From positions 1 through 64,000 of the forward strand of contig RDEW01000100.1 in assembly GCA_011109175.1 (NCBI GenBank): 64,000 nucleotides of DNA, in the 5' to 3' direction. How positions within the stretch are numbered: position 1 is the stretch's first letter; each line of letters opens with the position of its first letter. Below are positions 12,165 to 24,530 of the stretch, piece after piece. Position numbers and translations under genes: made by a program. The DNA comes from Dicyema japonicum (Eukaryota; Dicyemida; Rhombozoa; Dicyemidae). A model generated the notes under the pieces. It was not told the DNA's origin and did no database searches. It was given only the letters and a program-made list of their open reading frames with translations.

Positions 12165-14829
12165 CTTTTTTAACTTCTTGCTTTATTGAGTTATTTATGA
12201 CCAGGTTAATAATGTTCAGAAATGGATGATTGCCGGGTTCATATTTTTTAGATTAGGATGGGAGTGAGTCACTAGTTATTAAGGCGATTTAAATTTAAAA
12301 TGCTATAATTTTTATAATATGGAAATGCCGTTAGATTTGGTTAAATTGAGTCAAAATTCCCAATATTTCACGTTTTAAGGTTAAATGACATAATTAAAGT
12401 TAAACAAAAGTGAAAAAATTTCAAATAAAACTCGGTAGAGATTCCTCTAATTAATAAAGAACTTGAAAATTTATTTCGGTTAACCAGTATTATTTTTTGT
12501 CGTAGTTAGACTAAAATATCAACATTAAATTGTTTTTTTTTCTATAACTATTTTTGAATTTTATTTTTAATTGAGGTTCCTGATGTCATGTGATGCTATG
12601 TAGCTAATTGGTTAAAAATTACTCTTTCTTCCCTTTGACGTTAATATTGAATATCTAATTGTAAATTTCATAACATAGGTAATAATGAAATTTTTTAGGA
12701 CAAAGGCTCCATTATGGTATGCAGGCATTGAGCACTCAATGGAATTACCTCTTGCGAGCCCAATGCTCTGGAAGATACAACGTGTCATTTTAGGATCTCC
12801 CTTTTTAGTCCTGCAAGTCGACCGATCAGCCAGACAAACTTTGCTATGTGGGACATACATATTGAAGAATAAGTTTGTTTATATTGTAATCAGATCACTG
12901 ACCCTATTGAAAGGCATCAGATCGCCTATTGCAAGGAAGAAAGATATTAAAAAGAAGAGCTGACTTATTGAGCGTATTTCCTTACAAATCTTTATGGGAA
13001 GTGGGTTTTCAATGCTGGGAGCGGCCATTCTTTACTGAACGGAACTTCTAGCAATTGCTAACTGTTTGTTTTTAAATAAGTTATTAAAATTAAACAAAAA
13101 AGTTTCATTATTAAAATATCAAGGTATGATGAGATTGGTTGTAGGATTACATGATAAAATTTGATTTTATGTATCGTAATTATGTTAAAATTTAAGGATC
13201 ACAAACCACTTGTATTAATGAACCTTCTGATGCTGTTGTTTTTCTGATGAAAGCGAAGAGAAATTTTATGTAGATTTGTATAAGACCTCTCTAAGGACGA
13301 TATTCTCCCACAAATGTATGGTAAGACATTTTCGCTTTCAGACGCTCGACTGGGTGATTTGAAGGATATTAGTAGCAGTGATTATCCATTTTACTACATG
13401 ACGGTCAACGTCTGAATAAATCCATTTCACTGTGAATACGTGGGTTGCAAGTAAATCATTCTGCCAATAAGAATTTAGATGAAGCTAATGAAATCAAAAA
13501 ATTGAGTGTTGAGTGTTTAGCCAGAATATTTCGTGAATGATTGTATGTCCGAGTGTTCGACCAATCCTGTCAATGTAATATTTCTCACAATTACTCGTAT
13601 TAGCCATGTCATTATAATCCCCAAATCATTACGAATGTTAGAATAATAATGTAAATTTATCCCCATTTTTTGAATTCTCGTATGATTAGAAAAAAGATGA
13701 ATGACGCCTTAAAGAAAATCTTTGTCGGTAGAATATTGTATAATCATTGGATCATTAGTATTATCGAAATATTACGTAACTTGTCATTATACGCAGAATG
13801 TACTAGTTATGAGTGCTACACCACTTTTCTTGAATCTATCAATTTTCATTTAAAATTTATGTCGTCGATCCTCTGAGAAAATTTTCTGTTTTATTATTTT
13901 GTTGTTATTCATGAATTGTGATGTTGAGGAGGGTGGTTAAGGAGAAAACAAGAATACGTAGAAATTGTTTGTTTGAATGATAGTACTGTGAAATGTTTTG
14001 AAATATGTTTTATTTACTTTTGGATATGTAGAAATATAATCCACATACTGATTCTCTGTTTACATTTGAAGTCACTGACTTCAAAAAAATAAAGTTAGCG
14101 ATAGGCGATCGTTCATCGTAAAGTGAGCTTTATATAAAAAGTTGCGCAACTTTTACGTGAAATTACATAATTATTAATTCATTTTTGATCAAATAGAGAT
14201 ACCATTCATCTTCGTGCACGTAAGTGTGGCTAGAAGTTTACGAGATTATTGAAGAGGGAAAAGACTTCTTTCTCAAATAACAGTTGTTCCAATCAATCGG
14301 ATGCAACTTGAAAAAATTTCAACTGAAAGTCAACCCTTTACAATTCAAGAAATATCAATCAACAATCCCTTTGCTTACCGAAAGGCAGAATATAGTCATT
14401 CGAGTTCCTCCATAGTGTTATTTCAAGATTAGAGATTTGTGTTGATTTTTTAGAATCCATAACTTTATAAGTTTCTGAAGTTTCATGTATAGAAACTCAC
14501 AATTCAACCATTTCACTCATGAAAAAAGAAAAACAAGGACAATGTTATATTTACATGAGATTATTAACGCATTGAGTGATCCCTCTAACGAGATGATTTA
14601 TTGGTGTCTCTTCAGGTTCCACCGCTTACATTTTTCAGCCTACATTTTGTAAAAATGTATGGCAGCAAGATTTACTTTGCCAAAGTTCTCGAATTTCATT
14701 ATTCATGCTGGCCCTCTGCACCAAAAACATGTTCTTCAGCACCATTCCAATTCCCACGGATTTGAAAGTGTAGTGAAAAAATAAGAGAATAAGTCAATGA
14801 CTTTTTATGTTTTTAACAACCAACTCTGT
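12165..14829. other. Spacer, no gene recognised; short perfect palindrome
   Basis: Overlapping frames of 82-92 codons on opposite strands at 12612-12963 and one of 68 codons at 13670-13876 show no recognisable motif. A perfect 18-bp palindrome, AAAAGTTGCGCAACTTTT, lies at 14137-14154. The phrase TAGCTAATTGGTT near 12602 recurs in related form near 26450 and 61880. Confidence 0.4.
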
Positions 14830-15746
14830 TCAAAATTTAGTTTGAACAGAAGAATGCTTATTTATTTGGGGTAACTTCATAAATAAAACGGTCATCTTTT
14901 TGAGAATCACTAATACACGAAAGAGAGAATCCCATCTTTTATGTCCTTCTTCAGAGACAAGTAGATTGGGTAATTGTCCTGGGCAAGGAGGAATCCGGTG
15001 GTCGTTGGGGGGGACTTGGGTGTCGCTCAAAAGTGATGCGTAGGACTATTAGACAACTCAATTATACGGTGTTGATCTGCAAGGATCCTCACGGCAGCAC
15101 AGATTCCACCTTCTGAAAGTTTTCGACGGATCGCACTTCTTAATCTCTGAGTGTCCGAGATATTCGATGTTGGCTTTCATTGTTTTGGAATTTGTAGGTA
15201 AGTTTTTCTGAGTCTGCCAATAGGTTCTTTGAAAAGAATGTGTGGACATTGTCCTTTACTAATGACGTAAGTGATTTCTCTTCTTTTCCCCTCTTATGGG
15301 GTATGCATAGTGTGAATGGAGCGAAGCAAAATAATCGTAAACCAATTCTCAGAGTCGTCCGAAGAAACTGACCTTTCAATAACTCACATAGGCAGTCCGC
15401 GACAGATGTACGGGCAGCTTTAGGAATCCTGATCAGGAATCTTTGTGTGTGTGTCAGGTTTGAGATCAATTCAAGTATTTCCTGAGTTTGAGATCAATTC
15501 AAGTATTTCCTGGTGGTCTAGTGGAACATGTTCAGAAGGGTAGCGTTGGGAAGAGTTTGTCGTATTATCTGGTATGAGACATGACCGACAGTGCCAATCG
15601 GAACTGACAGCCAGGGCTCTTTTAGTCATTCCGGCACAGGACATGTGGAAGCCACGCGAACAGGCGTGCAATTGGATCATCCGCTTTCTTTTGTCCATTA
15701 TGTTGCATTTTTTGCTGATCTCATCTTCTTTTGCAGTTTTCTTCAT
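14830..15746 (-). pseudogene. Degenerate retroelement N-terminus: PHD-like finger plus RT entry region ('WYLDD' family)
   Basis: On the minus strand the first frame (15746 down) carries a cysteine/histidine cluster. A Cys at the start is followed by QLHACSRGFHMSC and WHCRSC, as in the PHD/RING-like fingers found at the N-terminus of many non-LTR retroelement proteins. The next frame gives RFLIRIPKAARTSVADCL and FCFAPFTLCIPHKRGKE, then LTSLVKD. These match the segment that precedes the catalytic domain in the RT family seen at 7241-8255. A further frame gives AIRxL-type and PPNDHRIPP phrases. A perfect 28-bp tandem duplication at 15458-15513 shifts the frame between finger and body. Confidence 0.65.
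15458..15513. repeat. Perfect 28-bp tandem duplication
   Basis: Two copies of a 28-bp unit beginning GTTTGAGATCAATTCAAGTA lie head to tail (15458-15485 and 15486-15513) and differ only at the last base. Because 28 is not a multiple of three, the duplication breaks the reading frame of the surrounding retroelement relic. Confidence 0.9.
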
Positions 15747-16719
15747 GTTCTTTTCTGATTTTCCTTTCTTTTTCTATCTCTCTTCTTAGCACCACAACGA
15801 GTAGCGTGCTATATTTTCTTTTTTATTTTTATAAAGAAAAAATATAGTAAGAAATCAACTTTGTGTGGACCTTTCCAATCATAAACACATATATGCTCCC
15901 ACAGATGATCGCTTAATGATAACCTGAGGAAAGTTGAATACTTTTATACTAATCTGTCGGTTATCTGCGCAGAACTTACACACTCAGCACTATAATGATT
16001 GTGGGAGACCGGAAAAGTGGATACGTGGATTACCTCCGAAGAAACATTTATTGGAAGCTCGGCAGAGAAAGAAACCTGCCTGGGGAACTTCTGCAAGTAA
16101 AAAACCTATCCCTGCAACACGACGTTCGCGCATTCTGCTAAACACAAGATTTTGATTTCTCGTGTGCACATGGTTTGTCACGTCCTATTACATAGTGATT
16201 ATATTAATAATTATCCGAATGCTGCTAAGGCAGTAGACCTCGAGAGGAACTTGATATGTTTAAGTTTAAATCAAAGATAGTTTTAACTCAAAAATGAAGT
16301 CGATTTCCACTTTGTGATATGCAATCAAAACGTGCAGTTCCATAAATTGGTTACGAACCCTGGGGACATTCACTTGTAGAATAGTTAGGGTAGAACTGTA
16401 CCAGGTTTGGTTCTACAACATTAACAGAAGACACTGAGAGCGGAATATTGTTAACCAACTCTTTTTCATATCACTTTGATACTGAGTGCTTCCATAAAAG
16501 GTGAAACACATGGCACCACGTAAATTAAATCCATCTATGATATGGAAGATTTAAAATTAATTAAATCAATAAAACTTTTATGAAATAAGTAATAAATTAT
16601 TTTTAAATTTAAATTTAAAATTTTCACGTGCCATATGGGGAAAAAGTCTAGTAAAAGCAAGAATCACGATACAGTTCAAGAAATTCCAAACTAAAGAATA
16701 AACTATTTACTGTAACGTA
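15747..16719. other. Spacer, no gene recognised
   Basis: AT-rich with a short mixed patch at 15930-16180 that has overlapping short frames on both strands and no motif. The phrase at 16490-16550 resembles 10585-10640. Confidence 0.4.
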
Positions 16720-16739
16720 GTGTAAGCATTAAAGATCAC

Positions 16740-18303
16740 TTCAACGGAGAATATTAAAAAGTTTACTGACCTCCCATTGTCCGAGCTCACTCTCAATTGA
16801 TTGACACAGTGGCAAGAAGTAACAGATATCCAGAGGAAGCAATCCTTCCAGCTCTTCGGGGACAAAATTTTATAGGCCGCAGCAAAGACGGGATCAGGAA
16901 AAACCCTAGCATTCCTCATTCCAGTACATATTATACTCATCAAAGTTATTGATTGGGCACATGTCTCTCATCTTGACGGCCTGACAGCTCTCATAGTGTC
17001 CCCACTAGGGAGTTGGCCTCCTAAATATTCAAGGTCCTAGACGGAATTTGTTCTGAGCACGTGTTTACACGGGGACTGCTCATAGGAGGCGAAAAGACTC
17101 AGCTAAAATCGAGTCCCAACATAATTGTGGGAACCCCTGGAAGACTTCTTGAATTCTTAGAAGAGGGTGAGAGTCTGAACCTCGAGTGTTAGGTTAGTTG
17201 TCCATGATCACTGTAGTGTTGGACGAGGCTGACCATACCTTGACTTGGGGTTTTCGGAGACCCTAAACTACATCATCGAATTGTTGCCCCAAAAGAGACA
17301 GAATCTGTTGTTCTCAGCCACGCTAACAAAGTCTGTGACCGATTTGAGTCGACTACACGTGACCAGTCCTCTTTACATTTCCGTCATGAACACTCAGAGT
17401 TCTCTACCCCCAACGGCCTAAAACAGGTAGCACCGTGAAATCTATGCAGAAATATATAAAATGCGGCATATGCCAGAAAATGAGCGTTTTGTGTGTACTT
17501 GTGATGAATAAACGGAGTATGATTGTGTTCCTATCCACGTGTAAGCAGGTGAGGTATCTGGAGGGTCGTCTGAAAGCCATGAGGATCAAAGTAGGATGTC
17601 TTTATGGTGGAATGAAACAACATCAAAGGAGTCGCGTTTGTGAAGAGTTTGAGAATAGGAATTACTCTGCTCTTATTGCTACTGATTTGGCAGCACTTGG
17701 TTTAGACTTTGCTGCGGTCGACTGGGTGATTCAGCTTGACTGTCCCAATTCTGTTGATTTGTACATCCACAGAGTTGGGAGGACTGCGAGGTACCATAAA
17801 TCGTGGACATTCATGGCTGGTTTTGTTGTACTCTGAGTTATCCTTCGTTGAAAAGTTACTGAATCAACGAATCCCCATAATTGAGATCAACTGTGAAACC
17901 CACATGGATGTGACTAGTCGAGTCCAGTCCTGCTGTGCTAACAATCCAGAATTGAAGCATGCCATTCTCTCCTACTCCAAGTGGGTCTTTTATGCTGCGG
18001 ACAAGGAGTTATTCGATGCTAAGAAGCTGAATCTCGGAATTTTCAAGGTATTTTCCATGCTTACGATTTAAGTCTATGGGACTTTCTGTTACTCCGCGAC
18101 TTCGGTTTCTGGAGAAACAATTGGCAGCTCAGAACAAGGTGATTTACTTTGGATTATTTGTAGGCTGTTGACGGAAAGAGTAAGGCGAGAAAACGGAAGA
18201 TTTCCGTGTCGGGACCACAGGATGGAATAAGTCGCGTAATACTGATAGCTTGGAAAACAAATCGTTGGCTGAGATTGAGGCTTTGGCGTTTAAGTTTTTA
18301 TAA
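16740..18303 (+). pseudogene. DDX10: DEAD-box RNA helicase DDX10/Dbp4 pseudogene
   Basis: The helicase motifs appear in order. VTDIQRK is the Q-motif region, AAAKTGSGKT is Walker A, then SP-RELAS, GTPGRLLEF, VLDEADHTL (motif II) and LLFSATLTKS (motif III). They are followed by IVFLSTCKQVRYL, LYGGMKQHQR, IATDLAALGLDF (motif V) and YIHRVGRTARY (motif VI). The downstream FDAKKLNLG and GLSVTPRLRFLEKQ segments point to DDX10/Dbp4, a pre-18S ribosome-assembly helicase. Introns of 23-25 nt are visible near 17425-17447, 18048-18072 and 18139-18163. TAA replaces the Gln codon after RELAS, a TAG precedes Walker A, and at least four one-base shifts are needed, so the copy is probably dead. The reading ends with a TAA at 18301-18303, short of the usual family length. 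Confidence 0.85.
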
Positions 18304-20040
18304 ATTTTGTTAATTTTGTCGTATTCAGTATAAATATTTATATATTTTGTTTTATGAGTAACACGTGGTTAAATTGGTTATTAATGTCTGGGTTAAGTGG
18401 AATTGAGATGGTTCTGTTAGGAAATATATATTCGTGACGCACGTGTCGTCTTTATGCAAGAATTGAAATCACTCATCCTGTATTTCTAGCCAATTCGAGA
18501 TTATGCTTTGCTATTTTTGGGGGTTTAAATTAATTTTATATTTATATCGGGTATTTAGAGACTGACATGTCCCTTGCCAGAAAACTATCGATAATTTATC
18601 CAGGTGGTCATGATGTGGGAATTGTCTCAAAATGTTTGAGAAAAATTCTATGCCTGCGAAAAAAGAAAAATATGTGAAACAGAGTAGAAATTTTGTGTAG
18701 TCTAAGTACTTCACATCAACCACTTGACAAACTGGACACGTTTATTTTGGAGTCATTGTTAAAATATTTTGACTTGCTATTATTATACTTCTTGAACTAA
18801 TTCTTGTGACCTCTCAAGGTACTCGATTGATCTCTATAAAGTTCCAGGACAAGAGAGTGTAGACGTGGGTAGGTCCCCAAATTACAAAAGGATGAAATTT
18901 CCAAACTGCAAAGGAATTTGAATCTAAATCTGAACAGAATTAAGTAAAATTATTGTCGATAAACCTAAAAACAATTTCTAAATACCACAACATTAAATTA
19001 ATTGTCACAGTGGTTACTGCTACACTAACATTCCTTCTGTCCTCTTTGGAATCAGCCTTCCTCTGTCTTAGTCAGCCAAGAAAACTTTTTTACTTTTTAA
19101 CTCAGTGATGATAGTAGACAGAATGGAAATAGCGAACTACTTTAGAAATCTATCCCCTGCTTCTTTAAATGGGGGTAAACTAACTGAATAGTAATGAAAA
19201 TCGACTGATTGCCATTAATAGGAAAATCAGAACTAAATAAACGAAGGATATATTTGGATGAAAGCTCGAAGGTCAATTTCGAAATATCGAAGCAAACAAC
19301 TCATACCTTCTTTTCTCTGGTAAATGCACAAAAAGTCAAGTTAATTGGGAATCAATAAAATTAGAGATCATATTAGCCACTCCAAATGTAGGATCATAAA
19401 TCTGAGGATGTCATCATCATTCACTTAAGCAATAGAAGAAGGATTCCAGGTAGGCTAGTTTGTCTTGTCCACGAGAACTAAGAGGTCAGATTCCGAACCA
19501 ACCAGAACGGACTCCTTCGTGAAAATCGTAAAGTCTAGCAACATTTTTCGACAGGGGAAACTCAACTTTCAGACATTCTGTCAAATTCGGAAGCTTAACC
19601 CCCATCTGAATCTGACGAAAGTAATTTTAAAAGATGTTGGAGACTGAAATAGAGACAAGTCGTCATCATTTTATTAATGGTAGACAACGTCTGTGCTGCA
19701 AAGTCGGTAGAGCTCTTAAAAGCGCTGAAACGATCTCTTCAACTGATCCCCAATTGAAGATCTCAGAGATTTCCCCCAGGAATTTTGAGAGGTATTATCA
19801 ATGCTGTTTAGGCTTCTTCGTTCATTTGATTATACGGAAAATTTTTTTAATTATGTCAACCCCCTGGTTCCTCACACGAACCTACTGGTTCACGTTATGT
19901 TGGAATTCAATAATAATTATTAAACAATTAATTTAAGATTAACATCAGAAATAAATTAACTATTGTAGGGGCTCCTTTTATGTTATCCAACCTAACACAT
20001 TCTCCTTCTCTTATGGCCCAACTCGACCAATAACACAGAC
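18304..20040. other. Spacer, no gene recognised
   Basis: Mixed AT-rich sequence. Short plus-strand frames at 19465-19936 contain a phrase that faintly recalls the RT-RNase H linker of Gypsy-type elements, but it is too weak to annotate. No RNA gene is seen. Confidence 0.4.
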
Positions 20041-20530
20041 TCAAGTCTTCGTTGTCCCAATTTGTCCATTTTGTTCCTCTCCATGGTGGCATATTTGGCT
20101 CGTTAGTCCTTCTCTAATGGTATCGTCCATCAATCCTTCTTCAAGGCTAAATCCATATTTGTGTTCTACTCGCATTCTTTCCAATGTCTTCTTGATCACT
20201 TGAGATTGGATGTACGCTCTTATAATACTCTCCACATTAAGCGAAGCATGGTGATGTTTATAAAACCTTGATACAATTCCATCCCAGGTAAGCACTATTG
20301 CACAATGTTAACCTTAACATTATGTTTAGTCCCAATTCGCCTGCAAGCAGGTCATATTTGTGCAATTTTTCTACTTCAACTTTTTTTAGTGCCTGCTGGG
20401 AAGTAATGCCAATTTCAATAAGTGTATTCATGTTTTTCAGTTTATCGAGAAAAAAATAAATCAGGCTTGTTATGCTCAATATTTGTCTCGGTATTAATTG
20501 TGATGTCCACATGAATTTCAACATTGTCGT
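20041..20530 (-). pseudogene. C-terminal fragment of the R2-like retroelement (endonuclease end)
   Basis: Two overlapping minus-strand frames align with the C-terminus of the element at 30268-33675. The first contains LIEIGITSQQALKKVEVEK and KYDLLAGELG. The second contains WDGI-SRFYKHH and IRAYIQSQVIKKTLERM. These match the EVGITSQ, KYDFLANEMG, WEGIATKY and LQAYLQSTVLKRTLE segments there. The acidic residue of the endonuclease core (LIEIGIT) is kept. One frameshift separates the two frames and nothing upstream of about 20530 can be followed. Confidence 0.8.
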
Positions 20531-21707
20531 TGGCGATTATTGATTGCACAGAGTGTGTTTTTGAGCTTCTTCGAGTGTTCTATCCCATATAATCAGCATA
20601 GATACAGATGAATACATCTCACTACTTCGTTGTGTCGGCGAAGATAGTCACTGTTCAGCATTCGAACACATTTTGTAGCCAAATGATCAACACTTTTTTA
20701 GCAGTGCTACAGTGACCACAATTAGAGCCAATATGTCGGCATTCAAAAAAATCTATCTATTCATTCCTCCGGGTGACATTTCATTCCCTGGTGACGAGTT
20801 CTGAAATCGACCTCAGTTTCCCAGACGATATCCCGATGGTGGATTTGTTTTTGAAAACACTTTTAGAACATACGTAGAATTTGAAACAATCGTGTTTTTA
20901 AAGAGTATTTCCGATCTATTATGAATGCTTGCTACTAGTATAAACTTAACTTCAAATGCTGTCCTAATACATATTTTCTAAATTTATCAAATTTATATTG
21001 ACTATTCACTAACTCTTCTTGAATCCATAATTTGCAAGTACTGAGGAGTTTACCCTTTAACTATGATCATTCGTTTCTACACTTATTGTGTGGGCTCAAG
21101 GAGGACAAATGATTAGTAAGTTTAATTAACTATGTTCTTTTGAGTTATTATTTAACAAGGAACTTATCAATTCTAATAATTAATTGACATATATTAATGA
21201 ATTTGATTTATTTCAAAAACCAAAGTTAAAAGGTAACAATTAGTGTGTCCACGATCCACACGAGTCATAAAACTTCTATCACATTCATCCAATATTCCTT
21301 TCTTTAGTCTGCAGAACTCGTAAGGGCTAAGAACTGCACATCATTATTTAACTGGCACAACACTTTATTAAACGTATTAAGGTTTCAAAGTGAGTGAGAA
21401 TCATGTCTTTCAAGTAATTTGAAGTCCTTCCACATTGTATGCACTTTTCTGAAAAAAACGTGCTGCTGTATAGTTTGTGGTGCATAAAAGTGTATTGCTA
21501 ACTGTCTGCTAAAATTGCCTATAGAGTCTAGACATTCTATTTCACTCGACACACAATTTTTAACCGCATTCTTCGGGCTGTTATCTCCGACTATGCCAGA
21601 TTACACTTTTTTGCATCCTAACTTATCGCCTTCAGAAAGCCTTATGGTGAGTTCACACCCATCGCTATAGGCATCATATTCAGGCGCCTGACGGCAAGGA
21701 TTGCTGC
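20531..21707. other. Spacer with one copy of a three-copy dispersed repeat
   Basis: 20749-20890 matches 23457-23600 and 26562-26695 in the same orientation; the shared core is ATCTATTCATTC followed by a CCCTGG block. Short phrases near 20575-20720 resemble the finger-encoding part of the R2-like element but are too broken to call. Confidence 0.45.
20749..20890 (+). repeat. Dispersed repeat family, copy 1 of 3
   Basis: Shared with 23457-23600 and 26562-26695. Common landmarks are ATCTATTCATTC, TTCATTCCCTGG, an ATCGACCTCA phrase and TTAGAACAT. No coding capacity is evident and no terminal structure is visible. Confidence 0.5.
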
Positions 21708-21952
21708 CAGAGCAGCGATCCATACTCTAAGCCCCCAACTGACCCCTATTCAACTTGTGGTTGGAATTCCTCATGGATGCGAATTAGTAATCCACTCAAT
21801 CCGGAACTTCACTGCCAGTTAGCCAGAGACCAGAGCAGCGATCAAACTCTAAGCCCCCAACTGACCCCTACTCAACTTGGGGTTGGAATTCCTCATGGAC
21901 GCGAAATAGTAATCCACTCAATCCGGAACTTCGCTGCCAGTTAGCTAGAGAC
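21708..21952. repeat. 123-bp tandem duplication, two copies
   Basis: Two head-to-tail units (21708-21830 and 21831-21952) each start CAGAGCAGCGATC. They share long identical stretches such as AAGCCCCCAACTGACCCCTA and AATCCACTCAATCCGGAACT and differ at roughly ten positions. The unit is much richer in GC than its surroundings. Its origin is unknown. Confidence 0.9.
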
Positions 21953-24379
21953 CACGAATGCTATAATATTCAAATTGGAAATCCGCAATACTTTCAATAG
22001 CATTCGCAAAAATATATTTCAAATATTCTGATCCAATTTAGAAATTCTGAACTCCCACACGTCTTTATACTTTGTCAAGAATTTACGCAACGACTCCTTT
22101 TGACTATCTGCAAAGAAACGCGCTCAATGACTCAAATCTTTTCTCTCTTTTCCCAATTGCAACAAGCGATGCAATATGCTTTAGCAGAATCAGTGATCTG
22201 CTTCTTTGAGTCTTGTAATTTCCACGTCGAAATTCAAAAAATTTACTTTCCATTGAAACTCTAGCGTCTCAGTCTATTCCTCTCCTTTAGAGTCTCAGTC
22301 TTTTCAGAGCCTTGGTTAGTTACAGTAATAGAAAGGTTGGAAAAAGAGATTATGTCCAGACTCCAATTGGATAGGGTATCCCGTCGTTTCACTTTGTTTG
22401 GACTCTTTCCAGCACTACTCTGACAGGAGAAAGCGTGATGAATTTTCGCGTCCACCATCCAATCTGAGGCAAACGCAAACCCCAATTCTTGTGCCATCGT
22501 CATTAATATCACAAGTGAGGTGCATGGGAATGATCTGATTCATACGCAACTTTAATTTGTCGATGCATAAGCTAGACGATGCTGTCCAAATTCAGGTTTT
22601 ATCTAATTATGTTCTTTGAGCATAAATGCTCGTCCCAGCTAGTTGTTCATTAGGGTTCTACAGGAATTTACATTTAGACGTGTCCAGATTTGCCGAGCCA
22701 TGCATGACACTGCTTCAACGTCAGATCCGTTAATGTTGCGTAGGATCTTCTCACAAGACCACCGGAAGCATAGGTCGTAGATAGAAAAGCCTGAAAGGCA
22801 AGTTCTATTGGCGAACGTATCCCGATTTTTTCAATAATGAACCAGTACTTTTTAATTAACTCTCAGTTCTACAAGAAAATTCTAAAAGTATTTTAATTAT
22901 TTAATTTCTGACTGCTTACAAATTGACCACAAACTGATAGTTGACGTCGTTCTGCATGACTAAATCTCATTATGATTGACGTAAAGTCTCTTCTCGGTTC
23001 TTGTAGTGCATGGGACAAATTACTGACTCAAGAAGTTTGAATAACTCTAAAACTAATTTTAAACAAGTAATAACATAATTAATAGCGAACTTGAAGTTAA
23101 GGAACAAATTAAGATAATTTTAATCTTCCACAGTAGAATCTTCAGGAAAGTTTAATCTAGTAGATTTTTTTGGTGATCCCCAATGAAATGAGCATATATC
23201 GTTCCTTCCTGAATGAGTTATTTCCTCATGACTGAGACCTTACATAATATTTCTAGGTCTCCGTTCAATGTGGCCATATTACTGCGGCATAATTCACTCG
23301 AAGTTGCCTTTCACGATCCACTGGGGATCATTTTTGATTTTGTAATTTTATTATTCTTTTTTTTTCTTGATTTTTATTTCACTTTCTTTTCTCCGCCAGG
23401 GTCATTGAATCCGCCTCAGTCAAGAGACGTCCGATGCCTCGCCGACATTCATAAAGATCCATCTATTCATTCGATCGGGTAAAAATTTCACTCCCTGGCG
23501 TTTAGTTCAAGAATCGACCTCAACCTCCGGACAAAGTCCTAGGGATTACTATGCTTGAATGAGGATCCTGTTAGAACACCTCAGGATCAAAAAACTTTTT
23601 AATTATTAGTCAAATGATCTCCTCAAAGAAAATTGACTCAGAGTTGCCCCTCACATTGGCAACGGAAATCAACTCTTCAGCGCGGCCAATGCTAAATATG
23701 TTGATGAAAGCCAGGTCTTCTCTTTTTCCAATGATATGAACATCACCGACAAAAATAGAAACATTTCAGAAGTTAATAATTTTTCGTTTTTTTTGCAATA
23801 ATTTATTATTTGTTATGTAAAGTTGTCCGATATACTACCGATCCTAAAGTTTGGTTTATTTCATTCTCTTACAGACCCACATGCCTCATATTGGTGGAGA
23901 ATGTTGACAATGTTAAAATATAAATTCTACAAACGTCATCACAATTTACTAAAATTCGGACCAAAAATTATGGAATGACTTTCTTGGAAAATTCCAAGAA
24001 AACTCATAGCCTAATGAAACAGTTTCATCAACAAAGATAGTTCACGGATTCTAAAGAATACTATTAACCAAAGCCGAATATGAAAAATGACGATCAAAAT
24101 AAATGAGTCCGGGGGAAAGAGGAGGAGAATAAGTCTAAGGAGAAATCACTTAGTTCATTTATTTCTGAAATTTATAATAAAATAATTTTTAATAAAATTC
24201 AGTTCTCTGCTCAAAGTTCATCATATAACTCACATTCACCAATAGACAAAGCACGTCGAAATGTTATCATTTGTTTTTTTTATTGAAGGTGGAAGTTATT
24301 TACACTGAATCTAGAATAAACAAGGAAAAAAGTCCAGTAACATTACAGACGGTTCGTTAAATGAGCCAGACAATATTCT
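21953..24379. other. Spacer, no gene recognised
   Basis: A minus-strand frame of 83 codons (22261-22512) and a plus-strand one of 89 codons (23213-23482) show no recognisable family; part of the latter is the dispersed repeat at 23457-23600. The rest is AT-rich. Confidence 0.4.
23457..23600 (+). repeat. Dispersed repeat family, copy 2 of 3
   Basis: Best preserved copy: ATCTATTCATTC, TTCACTCCCTGG, AGAATCGACCTCA, TATGCTTGAATGAGGAT and CAGGATCAAAAAA occur in order. Matches 20749-20890 and 26562-26695. Confidence 0.55.
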
Positions 24380-24530
24380 GAATGATCCACGCATATTCCA
24401 TTCAATTAGAGAATGGAAGTGTTTTAGTTGTTATGGTTCATGTAGATTCCATTTATAATTAGACAATGGGACTGTTTTATTTGTAATGGTTCATGTAAAT
24501 TCCATTTATAGTCAGACAATGGGAATAAAT
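24380..24530. repeat. About 52-bp tandem repeat, nearly three units
   Basis: ATTCCATT recurs at 24395, 24446 and 24499. Each is followed by a run through AGACAATGGGA or AGAGAATGGAA and then TGGTTCATGTA. Confidence 0.8.

Noticed and set aside
19630-19880. Faint Gypsy-like RT/RNase H linker reading
   Set aside because: Only a few residues match, spread over frames; no YxDD, RNase H or integrase motifs nearby.
21708-21952. Considered as an rRNA fragment because of GGAATTCCTC and CACTCAATCC phrases
   Set aside because: Adjacent conserved rRNA helices do not follow; matches are limited to about ten bases each.
22261-22512. 83-codon minus-strand frame
   Set aside because: No recognised family and no conserved motif; stops lie just outside.
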